From Tritrichomonas foetus (lineage: Eukaryota > Parabasalia > Tritrichomonadida > Tritrichomonadidae), in contig MLAK01000547.1 in assembly GCA_001839685.1 (NCBI GenBank), positions 46,100 through 110,099 on the forward strand: DNA of 64,000 bases. Direction: 5' to 3'. Within the stretch, counting starts at the first letter, position 1. Each line of letters opens with the position of its first letter. Positions 20,893 to 29,842 of the stretch are shown in pieces. The position numbers and the translations under genes were made by a program. Below the pieces are notes generated by a model. The model was not told the DNA's origin and did not search any database. It saw only the letters and a program-made list of their open reading frames with translations.

Positions 20893-21555
20893 TTAGCAGC
20901 ATCCTCCACCTTCTTTAACCTTTTTAGCTGGTCCGATTGGAGCTGTTCCCGGGTTATTTGTTGATGGTCCTGCACTTCCCTGCTTTTTCTCCATTGTTGC
21001 GGCCATTTTATTGAAAGCATCTTCGACATTTTTATTATCTTTTGCGGAAGTTTCCAAAAATGCAATTCCATATTGGTTGGCTAAGGCTTGTCCCTCTTCA
21101 GTTGTGACTGCTCTTTTTTCAGTCAGGTCAACCTTGTTTCCAACGAGAAGGCGGCAGACATCAGGTGAAGCCAGCCTCTCAACTTCTTTCATCCAATAAC
21201 TAACATGGTCAAATGATTCACGATCAGTCACATCATAGACAATGATGATTCCGTTAGAGCCACGATAATAGCTAGCCGTAATTGTTCTGAAGCGTTCCTG
21301 GCCGGCGGTGTCCCAAACCTGCAATTTTACTGTCTTCCCGCCAATATCGATAGTTTTGATCTTGAAGTCGACGCCGATTGTGGAAATGTAATTGTCACTA
21401 AAAATGTCTTCAGCGAAGCGAATAAGAAGGCAGCTTTTGCCAGTGCCCGAATCTCCAATTAATAATACTTCTGTGTTTGTGTTAGAAAAATAAAGATACT
21501 GAAAAGTAAATCACTGGAATTAGAAAAGTAAGTCGTACAAGTCTGTGTTTGCCAT
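20893..21555 (-). CDS. RAB1: Rab1-like small GTPase, with two ultrashort introns
   Basis: Three exons (21539-21555, 21500-21513, 20893-21470) give 202 residues beginning [19 protein letters not shown]. The P-loop is GDSGTGKS, switch [11 protein letters not shown], base-binding motifs NKVD and TSAK, and the C-terminus ends GGGCC for double geranylgeranylation. The [11 protein letters not shown] effector loop, [11 protein letters not shown] and the LLF(K)VLLIGDSG start are those of Rab1/Ypt1, which controls ER-to-Golgi traffic and early autophagy. The continuous frame only opens inside exon 3, so without splicing the protein would lack its P-loop. Removing a 25-nt and a 29-nt intron restores a normal Rab1 N-terminus with no change elsewhere. 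Codon use is less AT-biased than the neighbours, as expected for an abundant protein. Confidence 0.92.
21471..21499 (-). other. 29-nt intron 2 of the Rab1-like gene
   Basis: It begins GTATCT and ends TCTAACACAAACACAG. The CTAACAC...ACAG block is very close to the T. vaginalis 3' intron motif ACTAACACACAG that joins branch point and splice site. It interrupts the codon for K11 after the first base. Confidence 0.85.
21500..21513 (-). other. 14-nt microexon of the Rab1-like gene
   Basis: It reads TGATTTACTTTTCA and supplies the bases that complete F6, then D-L-L-F, and the first base of the K11 codon. It is bounded by AG on one side and GTATCT on the other. The residues it encodes match the conserved (Y)DYLFK segment of Rab1. 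Confidence 0.8.
21514..21538 (-). other. 25-nt intron 1 of the Rab1-like gene
   Basis: On the coding strand it begins GTACGA and ends TTCTAATTCCAG. It splits codon 6 after two bases. GTACGA is one base off the trichomonad GTAYGT 5' consensus, and CTAAT may be the branch site. Its inner segment GACTTACTTTTC is nearly identical to the microexon that follows. Confidence 0.8.
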
Positions 21556-22115
21556 TGTAATCCTTTCGAAAATATGAAAGTTTTGATCGATTTTATTTAT
21601 TAAGAAAAGTTCGTGTGTCGTTTCTATTTTTTATCAATCAGTATTTTGTATTTTCACTCAATTAGATGAGTTTACCGTTCTAAACTGTTAGTTATATATT
21701 AATTTATAAAGAAATGTAACGAATTCAATTAAATAAAAAACATACGTATATATTTACAATATTTAGAGATATATGCGATTGAACAATGAAAAAAAATCTA
21801 TTGAAAAAGTTTAAAATTTATCTTCATTTCTTCAATTCTTGATGAATGCAAAATGTGTTCTAACATGTGTGAAATTTGTAGCAGAATATTCAACCACAAC
21901 CATGAGCCAAATGATTTTCGCAATAGAATAAATAAGAAAGTTTGCCCAAACTAAACAAAAATTTGCCAAAAATGATGATTGAATAACCAAACAGTTAAAT
22001 TAATAAATATAGAAAAAATAAACTAAGCCAGAAAATCAAAAGTCCTCTTTAGTATTAACCAAACATGGTAAAGTTTACTAGTAATCTTTTTCTCGTTTGG
22101 TAAAGTGCTTCATCC
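21556..22115. other. Intergenic spacer
   Basis: AT-rich DNA between the Rab1 start and the 3' end of the RRM-like gene. Apart from TTTCATATTTTC, an initiator-like match, about 20 nt before the Rab1 ATG, I see nothing in it. Confidence 0.5.
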
Positions 22116-23105
22116 CTAACCTTTCTTTTTTCTATTCCGTTGTTTACCAATATTCCCACTTTTCTGATTACTTTTATTATTATTGTTATTATTATTTTTA
22201 TTATTATTTTTATTATTATTATTGTTATTATTATTTTTATTATTATTATTGTTATTATTATTGTTATTGTTGTTGTTGTTGTTGCTGCCAGCCTTATGTT
22301 TATTTTTCGCTTTCTTCTTTTTGCTTTTACTTTGCGCGTGACTTTTAGTTTTCACTGATGGTTCTGTGGAGCATGATGCTACTTTGCTTTTTGAAACATC
22401 AATTAAGTTTCCATTTATGACACATCCTTTTAGAATTAGCGTTGTTTTCTCCTTCATTTTATTGTCTGGGAAAAGAATCATTGCTGACTTTCTTTTATTT
22501 TCTGGATTTTTATCAATAAAAACTGCATTTTCGATTTCACAGTCAAGCTCCTGAAGAAGACAAAGAAGGGAATCCATTTTAATGCCAACTGGAAGGTTGG
22601 AAACTGTGATGTTCGGAATCGCCGGAGTTCGAATGGTTAACCCGCATGGAACGTTAATTTCCTTCAAAAAGTTGCCTAGGGCTATTATGTGATAAATCGA
22701 GTTTGAATAAATTAAATGAAGAACGCCGTTATCACAAATCGTGTAGGATATCTTTAATTTGTCGAGTTTAAAGAACTGTTCGCAAATAGAGTGAATTTCA
22801 TCAAACCTGGAATCTACGAAAAGCTTGAATTTGAAAGCAGGGTCCTTTAAATCGAGTGGAAAAATTGCTTGGCTGGAGGTTTGAATACTAACGGGGTCAA
22901 GTTGGCGATATGGAATATATGAGTTGCTTTTGTTGAGTTTTTCGAGGATATTTTCGGGCTGAAGAGTTGTTACGAATATGCAAAAATTTCTATCGCGATA
23001 TTGGAAATTTGATACCAAGATGGTCTCATCTGGCACCAAAAGTGATTTTTTGACAGATTCTGGTAAATTTAGTTCGAAAATAAATTCATGATATGCTTGT
23101 TCCAT
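22116..23105 (-). CDS. Divergent RRM-like protein with a poly-asparagine tail
   Basis: The product is 329 residues. Residues about 165-245 resemble an RNA-recognition motif: ITVSNLPVGIKMDSLLCLL as the first strand and helix, KRKSAMILF in the RNP1 position, and NGNLIDV as the last strand. An earlier segment (about 85-155) may be a second, weaker copy. The tail is basic (KSKKKKAKNKHK) and then a long Asn/Lys run, ending QRNRKKKG. A role in RNA binding is inferred; no precise family is recognised. The Asn tract comes from a TTA/TTG-type trinucleotide microsatellite, so its length may vary between strains. Confidence 0.7.
   Translation of the reverse strand: MEQAYHEFIFELNLPESVKKSLLVPDETILVSNFQYRDRNFCIFVTTLQPENILEKLNKSNSYIPYRQLDPVSIQTSSQAIFPLDLKDPAFKFKLFVDSRFDEIHSICEQFFKLDKLKISYTICDNGVLHLIYSNSIYHIIALGNFLKEINVPCGLTIRTPAIPNITVSNLPVGIKMDSLLCLLQELDCEIENAVFIDKNPENKRKSAMILFPDNKMKEKTTLILKGCVINGNLIDVSKSKVASCSTEPSVKTKSHAQSKSKKKKAKNKHKAGSNNNNNNNNNNNNNNNKNNNNNNNNKNNNKNNNNNNNKSNQKSGNIGKQRNRKKKG
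22173..22286. repeat. TTATTATTG trinucleotide microsatellite inside a gene
   Basis: More than 100 bp of TTA/TTG/TTT triplets on the plus strand, read as AAT/AAC/AAA on the coding strand and giving a poly-Asn tract with scattered Lys. The apparent plus-strand frames over it are shadows. Confidence 0.9.
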
Positions 23106-23714
23106 TTTAATTTGACAAGTAAAGAATAGGTGATATGAATCAACTTTTTCAATACATATGTGTTCTGATACTCAATATGAAGTCAAACGGAAGGGAGATA
23201 TTCAATTAACTATGAGTGTCAAATAAACCCCAAAAGTGGAGCAAATCTAATGGGTAAATGTGATGTGAACTTTGCTTGTTCTTTGGGTCACTTCGACTTG
23301 GAGGCGTGGCGAGTGAACACAGCACCTCCAATGGCAGAATGAGTCGAAGGGGCCCGCAAAGTCACATCACATTAACCCATTTTTGTCAAAAAACATAACT
23401 CATATGAAAAAAATCCTGCCCAGGCGGAAGGCTTCATGCCAAGAAAAATGATTTCTAATTTTTGTATATAATTAAGTAAATGTATAGATATACATAATAA
23501 TTCAACATTTACATCACGATTATTGAAAATTCGAGAACTACAAAACAATATATCTAATTCGTCATCTACTCCACAGAGAAGGAAAATACACTATGATTAA
23601 ATACTAAACTCGTTAAATCACACATAATTCGATGAGTGATTTTATTACACATGTAAAAATATAAAAAGATGCATTTATTGTTTGGCTTTTTACAAACTTT
23701 ATAATATAATAAAA
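23106..23714. other. Spacer that holds a MITE-like repeat
   Basis: No gene is seen. About a third of the spacer is the hairpin repeat listed separately; the rest is AT-rich flank and probably the 3' UTR of the minus-strand gene at 23715. Confidence 0.6.
23251..23432. mobile_element. MITE-like hairpin repeat, copy 1
   Basis: It has near-perfect terminal inverted repeats. The left arm at 23251-23275 reads TGGGTAAATGTGATGTGAAC and continues TTTGC. The right arm at 23356-23379, reversed, begins TGGGTTAATGTGATGTGACT. Inside, CTTCGACTTGGAGG (23291-23304) pairs with CCTCC...AGTCGAAG (325-349 of the same kb), so most of the element can fold into one long hairpin. It is far more GC-rich than its surroundings. 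Similarity to copy 2 continues past the right arm through CATATGAAAAAAA to about 23432. It encodes nothing obvious. A non-autonomous DNA transposon remnant is the best reading; a structured RNA is an alternative. Confidence 0.7.
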
Positions 23715-25094
23715 TCATTTATTTTCAATCATAGAAAGTAATCGCAATAAAGACTCTTGGATCTTATTCATAATATTTTGTGTAGATGCAAATTTAGATG
23801 GATTTGTTTTCATAATGGTCGAAAGAATCGTATTTAACTTATTTGGTGAAATTTGCCATTCACAACTAACGTAACAGACGAGAAGTAAAGCTGCACAAGA
23901 CACGCATTGAAACATAATCTGTTGTACTTGTTGTGGTTCAGGTTTAAAATTAGCATCTTCTAATTTATCTGGTGGAAAAAGTACTTCTGCATGATTTATA
24001 ACCAAATTTTGTGCTGAACTAAAAATCCTTTCCAGCAAAAAATCAACACTGACTTCTTCGTTTGCCATTTCTTTTCTAAATTCTTCTTCATTTCCAAGAG
24101 GAAAGCCGATATTTGACTTTAATTGGAACAAATATTCGCTTGGAACAAAACAAGGTGAATATTCTGATTGGAAAAATGCAACTAAATAACAATGTGCTCG
24201 ATTTTGGTTTTTCTGACCTAATACTCGACAAACATGAGCTGGTCCGAGAGATGGGTGTAAAACGGCAGCAAGAGAGCCGATTTCTGGTTCAACACGATTC
24301 TTTTGGTGTCTGTGGATTGCTGCTGGTGATGATTCAATTTTTGGCAAAACAGGAATTCGCGCTTGAACGCCACCAGACAGTAAATTTTTGGAGTTATTTA
24401 ATATACTACTTGTTGTCATCACATTATCATTAAGTGAAAAAGGTGGCATTGAACTGTTTATTCCACTAATATTATTCAGACTGTTAATATTACTAATGTT
24501 ATTCAAACTATTTATATTATTAATATTACTTAAATTGCTTAAGCTATTGATGTTAACCATATTTGAGCCTTGTGTAAAACTATTCATTGGATTATTCAAT
24601 GAGCTTGTGAGAGGATTTGTCAATGAATTGGGAAGTTGATTTGAAAAAGGTTGAGAAACTGGATGCGGTGTTTTGGGCATAGACTTTCCTCGATATTTTG
24701 GTGGAAGAGCTAATGATGAGGCCGAGAGGGGTGCTGGTGGAACTCGGTCCGGATTTCCATTCCGGGTCACATCAATTGGCCTTGGTGCCAATCGCGGGCT
24801 TCTTCTTGGCGACTGCTGGTTATAATTATTTGAGGTATTATTATTTGGTTGTGGATTTGAACTTAAATTTGATGTGTCAATGACTGAGTCATTATTACTA
24901 TTGAATAGCGAACAAAGATTGTCAATTGAAACTTGTTCGTCTTTAATTGAGCGGAGATAGCGTTTTATTAAAGTTTTCGTTTCATTGAGATCGTGCTGAA
25001 TGATGTTAAGAAGAGAGGAGTCATCCGGTTCATCATTTTGGAGAACTAAACTGCGGATGCCTTCAACTTCTGTTGCGGAATACCCAGAATTCAT
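23715..25094 (-). CDS. Asn-rich nuclear-type protein, possibly LIN-9/Always-early-like
   Basis: The product is 459 residues. Residues 1-70 are helical. About 70-260 is a low-complexity Asn/Ser/Pro linker with SPRRSPRLAPRP and a NISNINSLNN-type repeat. The C-terminal part is folded: GSLAAVLHPSLGPAHVCRVLGQKN...YLVAFFQSEYSPCFVPSEYLF looks like a small Tudor-like barrel, followed by helices with EVSVDFLLERIF, and a final helical bundle. This order weakly recalls the LIN-9/Always-early family (subunit of MuvB/DREAM complexes, which in animals work with Myb), but I cannot align it. Treat the family as a guess; the existence of the gene is solid. Confidence 0.75.
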   Translation of the reverse strand: MNSGYSATEVEGIRSLVLQNDEPDDSSLLNIIQHDLNETKTLIKRYLRSIKDEQVSIDNLCSLFNSNNDSVIDTSNLSSNPQPNNNTSNNYNQQSPRRSPRLAPRPIDVTRNGNPDRVPPAPLSASSLALPPKYRGKSMPKTPHPVSQPFSNQLPNSLTNPLTSSLNNPMNSFTQGSNMVNINSLSNLSNINNINSLNNISNINSLNNISGINSSMPPFSLNDNVMTTSSILNNSKNLLSGGVQARIPVLPKIESSPAAIHRHQKNRVEPEIGSLAAVLHPSLGPAHVCRVLGQKNQNRAHCYLVAFFQSEYSPCFVPSEYLFQLKSNIGFPLGNEEEFRKEMANEEVSVDFLLERIFSSAQNLVINHAEVLFPPDKLEDANFKPEPQQVQQIMFQCVSCAALLLVCYVSCEWQISPNKLNTILSTIMKTNPSKFASTQNIMNKIQESLLRLLSMIENK

Positions 25095-26755
25095 GAAATT
25101 CCGTCTGTTTATTTACTAAACGGTCTCGAAAAGTTGTCAAATACACTTTGATTGAGTTTAATTCTTCACTGTCAGATTTAAATGGATTATATTGTTTAGC
25201 AAAGAATAGATAAAGCACTTTTCCATATAATGTCCTGGAATTTATTCGAAAAAAATAGCATAAATTCAAAAAATCTTTTTTCACGATTTATGACGCATTT
25301 TTATAGTCATTGATAGTTTTTCACAAAAAATTAGATATGAGGTGTTGTTGAATCACTTTTTCTTTCTGGTCGATATTTATCCTCAACTAAAAAATGATTT
25401 ACAAGGCGTTAATTTCTATGAAAAATGATAGATAAAATATGCATGTTAAATTATTTTATTGAAATATGAAATAATCTCACGTTTGATTGAGAAACCAAAA
25501 TTGATCCATTTTTATTCAAATAATATTCAATCATTAATGAGTATTTCTTATTGTACATTCAAAAAGATAACAGAGAATTCTTTCCGATATTAAATCTCAA
25601 ATGAAAATTATATTTTCGAAAAATCATGAAGCTAGAAAAAGTTTTAACTATTGAGAAAGCAGCACATTGTTTAATGTTTGATTGATCGTCTTTTCTTTTA
25701 TCAAGTTTCTGCTTGATGAAAATCTTATGATTCGAAAATCAATCCCAAAATTCTACAAGCCAAGCTTTACAATATAAAATGTGTAAGATATCTAGGCGAA
25801 AGTGTTTCAACAACTAAGTATCAATCCAGCATGAGATATAAAATTGTATAAATTACTGCCACAGCTTTTTGAGACATAGTCGTTGATGATCATGATACTT
25901 TTTAAGAGAAAAAGATCGGTTTTTTACAAAAAAAATTACGTTCGATACTTTTTCATTTGTTTACAAAAATATGTTTTCGAAAAATTGGTTTATCAACAAA
26001 GACTACTCATTCCACTCTTTTTGAAGAGGCCTCTTCGAGATTGGGTCATAAAGAGACACAGACGCTGGAAAAGTGAGGCGTATCAGCTATATGTCTGTAT
26101 AGAGCCTGAAAGGGTTGAAAAAGAAATTTCTGAAGTAATTCAATAAACAAAAAAATATTTTTTTTTTCTATATTTTATTTTTTGTAAATAATTGAAAAAG
26201 TAATTTATTGTTGAAACCCGATCTTTTTCGTTTAAAAAGTGGTAGATAGATTATTAGAAATTTCCAAAATAAGCTTTCAATCTTTTGAATTTTTGAAGCA
26301 AATCACATTATTGAATGATATTCAAAAATGGTAAGCATTTATCTTCTGTTGTATTGATTTTGAATTTTATATAAAGAAAAATACGTGAATATATATTATT
26401 TATAAATGAAATTACAAATTATTATTCGAGATTGTTTATGATTATTTCGAGAAACATTACACATTATTGAGCTGTCGATACATTATATTTTGAGAGTACA
26501 ATTGGCCAAATGTATAAAATTCCACTATAAATACACTCAATTTTTCACATCATCGCATTTTCTTCACAAAAAATTCAATATGTTTCTGATCAATTGAGTT
26601 TAGCTTCAATAGGACATTTTATCGATAGTCAAAGCCAATAAAGGTCAATTATAGAATCTATTGACAAATATTCAATATTTGTATTGAATAGGTCAAATTT
26701 TGGATAACATTGAAAATTCCATAAATAAAAAGACGAAAAAGATTCCAATTCTATT
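25095..26755. other. Long intergenic region with one odd small frame
   Basis: About 1.66 kb between two divergent genes. Most is AT-rich with nothing recognisable. The exception is the block at 25990-26146, listed separately. The last 200 bp before 26756 should contain the promoter of the NT-C2 gene; it includes several GGTCAA/TTGAC sites. Confidence 0.5.
25886..26146 (+). CDS. Small doubtful ORF (86 codons)
   Basis: The open frame starts at an ATG at 25886. Its second half (RPLRDWVIKRHRRWKSEAYQ then VCIEPERVEKEISEVIQ) is unusually Arg/Trp-rich and less AT-biased than normal spacer DNA, so it could be a small gene, the tail of a decayed gene or an exon. I recognise no family. It contains the 14-bp palindrome GAAGAGGCCTCTTC at 26023-26036, which would also fit a structured RNA. 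Confidence 0.3.
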   Translation: MIMILFKRKRSVFYKKNYVRYFFICLQKYVFEKLVYQQRLLIPLFLKRPLRDWVIKRHRRWKSEAYQLYVCIEPERVEKEISEVIQ

Positions 26756-29700
26756 ATGTTGCGAAACAAATTCACGAAAGTTCCATGTATTCTACACTGG
26801 ACTATTCATTCAGTCGACTTAAAACAACGCGTTAAAGGAAGTTTCGAAGTTCAATGGTCAAGAGGACACGTAAAGGGTCAAACTGACCAATTAAAATCTT
26901 CATCAACATCCAATGAACTCAACTTTGAAACCAATTTCGAAATCCCATGCACAATATACGTGAACAAATGTGATCAAAGTATCAGAGCGAAAATTATCAA
27001 GATCGTTCTAAATAGATATACTGATCCGACACATTGCAAAGTTTATGGGAAACTTACGCTTGATGCAGGTAAATATTACGGAGTGGGACCTGTTAAAGAC
27101 TCCTTAGAAATGGAGAGTGGTCGATCTACAGCTCCAATATTTAATGTTACATTCGATATGAAACAAATAGGCAATTCAAGTGAATCGGCGGTTGATGAAA
27201 ATGATTTATCATTTGTTGGCGAGCCACAAGATAAAATGAAAACAAATTTGGATGAATGGGATATTACAGAAATCGGAGGAAATGATGGAACCAGTGATGC
27301 AAATGATTTGTTAGAAGGCTTGGGTGATCCAGGAGCAGGAGAAAAACGAAAGAAGAAAAAGAAAAGGAAGGGCCATCATCACGAAAGACCTCATTCACAA
27401 TCAAATTTAGAAGATGAAGTTGAAAATAAAGAGGATGAAAATGAGAAGAAAGAAGACGAAAATGAAAATAAAGAAGANNNNNNNNNNNNNNNNNNNNNNN
27501 NNNNNNNNNNNNNNNNNNNNNNNNNNNNNNNNNNNNNNNNNNNNNNNNNNNNNNNNNNNNNNNNNNNNNNNNNNNNNNNNNNNNNNNNNNNNNNNNNNNN
27601 NNNNNNNNNNNNNNNNNNNNNNNNNNNNNNNNNNNNNNNNNNNNNNNNNNNNNNNNNNNNNNNNNNNNNNNNNNNNNNNNNNNNNNNNNNNNNNNNNNNN
27701 NNNNNNNNNNNNNNNNNNNNNNNNNNNNNNNNNNNNNNNNNNNNNNNNNNNNNNNNNNNNNNNNNNNNNNNNNNNNNNNNNNATGAAAAGAAAGAAGATG
27801 AAGATGAGAAGAAGGAAGATGAAAATGAGAAGAAGGAAGACGAAAATGAGAAGAAAGAAGATGAAGATGAGAAAAAGGAAGACGAAACTAAAGAACAACA
27901 GGATGAATCAAAGAAAGAAGAAGAGCCACAAGCAATACAAACAATCACAACACAAAACAGTTCCACCAGTTTAGATAGTGAAGAAGAAACCAAGAAAGAT
28001 GATGATTCAGACGAAGACAAGGAAGGAAAAGATCCAGCTCAAGAAGAAGCAAAAATTGAACAAACAAGCCAAGAAATGGAAAAGAAAGAATTACCAAAAG
28101 ATGAAGAAGAAGATATTAAAGATATAGAGTCTAAAAAAGAAAATGAATCCTCGGATAAAGATGGAAAAGATGAGGACGAAACAAAGAATGAGGAAAAAAT
28201 TGAAAATAAAGAAGAGCAAACTCTTGAAGAAATCGAACAAACACAAGGACCAATGAAGGAAGATGCAAAAATTGAAGAGACAAGGAAAGAAGAAGAAGAA
28301 AAGAAAGAAGAAACAACCAAAGAATCTTCATCTACATCTGATGAAGAGGAAGTGACAGAAAAGAAAGACAAAGAACAGCCAGCCATTGATGAAAAACCAA
28401 AAGTAGAAGACGAAAAGAACGAATCATCTTCTTCATCATTCAGTTCTGATGGTGAGGTTGACAAACCAAAAGAAGACGAACAAAAAGAAGAAACGAAAGA
28501 ATTAACTGAAGAAAGGGATAATGAAGAAAAAGTCGAAAAGAAAGATGAACCAGAAGTAAAGAAAGAAGACTCTGTGGAAAAGATAGAAAATACTCCTGTT
28601 GAATCAAAGGAAGAAGAAAACAGTTCATCCTCAAGATCTGATGATGAGTCCCGTGATGACGAAAAGAAAGCTGAAGAACAAAATGATGAGCAAAAACAAG
28701 AGCAAAAGGAAGACAAGAAAGAAGAAACCAACATTAGTGATAAAAAAGAAGAAGAAAAGAAAGAAGAAAAACCAGCAGCTCAAGAAGAAACAAAGAATGA
28801 ATACTCTGATAGTGAAAGTGATTACTCTGAAGAAGAAGAAGACGATGAAGAAGATTTAGTTGAGACAGTTTCCCGTGTCATTACCCGCCATTGGCATGCA
28901 CAAAATCCCCCAGCCTACATTGATGACCGCCGCCATATCTATCCACATATGATCTTTCCAATTCATGCAGTTATTTTGTATTCTAAGATGCTACATACTG
29001 AATCTGGAAATACTCTTGATCTTCTCCGTACATTCATCACAACATACTCGCAACATAATATTTCATCAAAAAGTCATCCACGCTTTTACACAGATCTTCT
29101 TCTTTGTCTGATGATTAAACAGGACACTTTCTTAGATAAAGGTAAAGTTGGACAATTCCTTCCAAAGCTCGAAACAATCTTCCGAAAGAGCTTCAACAGC
29201 TTTTTCGATCCAATGATGAAAGGGTTCGATGTTGTAATCAATAGATTTGTAACAGGAAGATTCGAAATTGATCCACTACTTAGTGATTTCAAGCATTTAT
29301 TCACTAAAATTAGAAGTGCAATCAAGTTTCCAATTTCTGTAAATCATTTAGTCATGAAAATCGTGACAACAAAATTGGAATATAAAATTATTAATAAGAT
29401 ATTATCTAGTCCAATGAGATTCCTCTTTAGTAATGTAATTACTTGGAATTCTTTCATTTCCGCTTTTCTTTCCGATGAAAGAATAGAAATGGAATTTTTA
29501 AGAGAACTTATTGCAGTAATGATGATGGTGCAGACAATTTCTGTCGACCCTGCAATCTTTGAACAAATATCACATTATCTTACACCAAAAATGGTTTGCT
29601 TCATCATGAAGAACTATCATCCAGATGTAATGATGCAAAAACCAATTGATTATAGTGATTTTGCACATCATTTTAATATAAAGGATATTGAATCAAGAAT

Positions 29701-29842
29701 GAGTGTTCCAGAACCTCCTTTCCCAGACATTTATGAGACAATACCTGGTCTTAATTTAAAGACATGGAATACAGGCGGAATTGATAAAGCCTCATTAGAA
29801 GAGTTCCCTTGGCTTAAAAACTTTTGCTGCTCAAAGGAATGA
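26756..29842 (+). CDS. NT-C2 domain protein with a long acidic repeat region (contains an assembly gap)
   Basis: The N-terminus (about 1-145) looks like an NT-type C2 domain (FTKVPCILHWTIHSVDL, GSFEVQWSRGH, CTIYVNK, KIIKIVLNRY, YGKLTLDAGKYYG) as in EEIG/FAM102 and EHBP1 proteins, which bind membranes or link membranes to the cytoskeleton. The middle (about 190-700) is Glu/Lys/Asp-rich and begins with tandem copies of a 7-residue unit, EKKEDEN. The C-terminal about 330 residues are a folded helical domain starting VETVSRVITRHWHAQNPP, faintly like the dilute-type domain found with NT-C2 in some proteins. A 305-base run of N interrupts the repeat; the frame agrees on both sides but the true copy number is unknown. 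Confidence 0.85.
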   Translation: MLRNKFTKVPCILHWTIHSVDLKQRVKGSFEVQWSRGHVKGQTDQLKSSSTSNELNFETNFEIPCTIYVNKCDQSIRAKIIKIVLNRYTDPTHCKVYGKLTLDAGKYYGVGPVKDSLEMESGRSTAPIFNVTFDMKQIGNSSESAVDENDLSFVGEPQDKMKTNLDEWDITEIGGNDGTSDANDLLEGLGDPGAGEKRKKKKKRKGHHHERPHSQSNLEDEVENKEDENEKKEDENENKEXXXXXXXXXXXXXXXXXXXXXXXXXXXXXXXXXXXXXXXXXXXXXXXXXXXXXXXXXXXXXXXXXXXXXXXXXXXXXXXXXXXXXXXXXXXXXXXXXXXXXXXEKKEDEDEKKEDENEKKEDENEKKEDEDEKKEDETKEQQDESKKEEEPQAIQTITTQNSSTSLDSEEETKKDDDSDEDKEGKDPAQEEAKIEQTSQEMEKKELPKDEEEDIKDIESKKENESSDKDGKDEDETKNEEKIENKEEQTLEEIEQTQGPMKEDAKIEETRKEEEEKKEETTKESSSTSDEEEVTEKKDKEQPAIDEKPKVEDEKNESSSSSFSSDGEVDKPKEDEQKEETKELTEERDNEEKVEKKDEPEVKKEDSVEKIENTPVESKEEENSSSSRSDDESRDDEKKAEEQNDEQKQEQKEDKKEETNISDKKEEEKKEEKPAAQEETKNEYSDSESDYSEEEEDDEEDLVETVSRVITRHWHAQNPPAYIDDRRHIYPHMIFPIHAVILYSKMLHTESGNTLDLLRTFITTYSQHNISSKSHPRFYTDLLLCLMIKQDTFLDKGKVGQFLPKLETIFRKSFNSFFDPMMKGFDVVINRFVTGRFEIDPLLSDFKHLFTKIRSAIKFPISVNHLVMKIVTTKLEYKIINKILSSPMRFLFSNVITWNSFISAFLSDERIEMEFLRELIAVMMMVQTISVDPAIFEQISHYLTPKMVCFIMKNYHPDVMMQKPIDYSDFAHHFNIKDIESRMSVPEPPFPDIYETIPGLNLKTWNTGGIDKASLEEFPWLKNFCCSKE
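27410..27892 (+). repeat. 21-bp in-frame coding repeat interrupted by a sequence gap
   Basis: The unit is close to GAGAAGAAAGAAGATGAAAA plus T, encoding E-K-K-E-D-E-N/D. Two or three copies are seen before the gap and five after it. Bases 27478-27782 are N, so the array was probably collapsed or unresolved in assembly. Confidence 0.9.

Noticed and set aside
21471..21539. A single 69-nt insertion or AC-AG intron flanked by the direct repeat CAAACACAG in the Rab1 gene
   Set aside because: It gives a clean frame ([11 protein letters not shown]) but needs a non-GT 5' site and loses the conserved DLLFK residues. The two-intron model uses GT-AG sites throughout and restores them.
22097..22358. Plus-strand Tyr/Cys and Ile/Val-rich frames
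   Set aside because: They are translations of the trinucleotide microsatellite on the non-coding strand.
27391..28734. Long minus-strand Ser/Phe-rich frames over the acidic repeat
   Set aside because: They are antisense shadows of GAA/GAT/AAG-rich coding sequence in the NT-C2 gene and contain only low-complexity residues.
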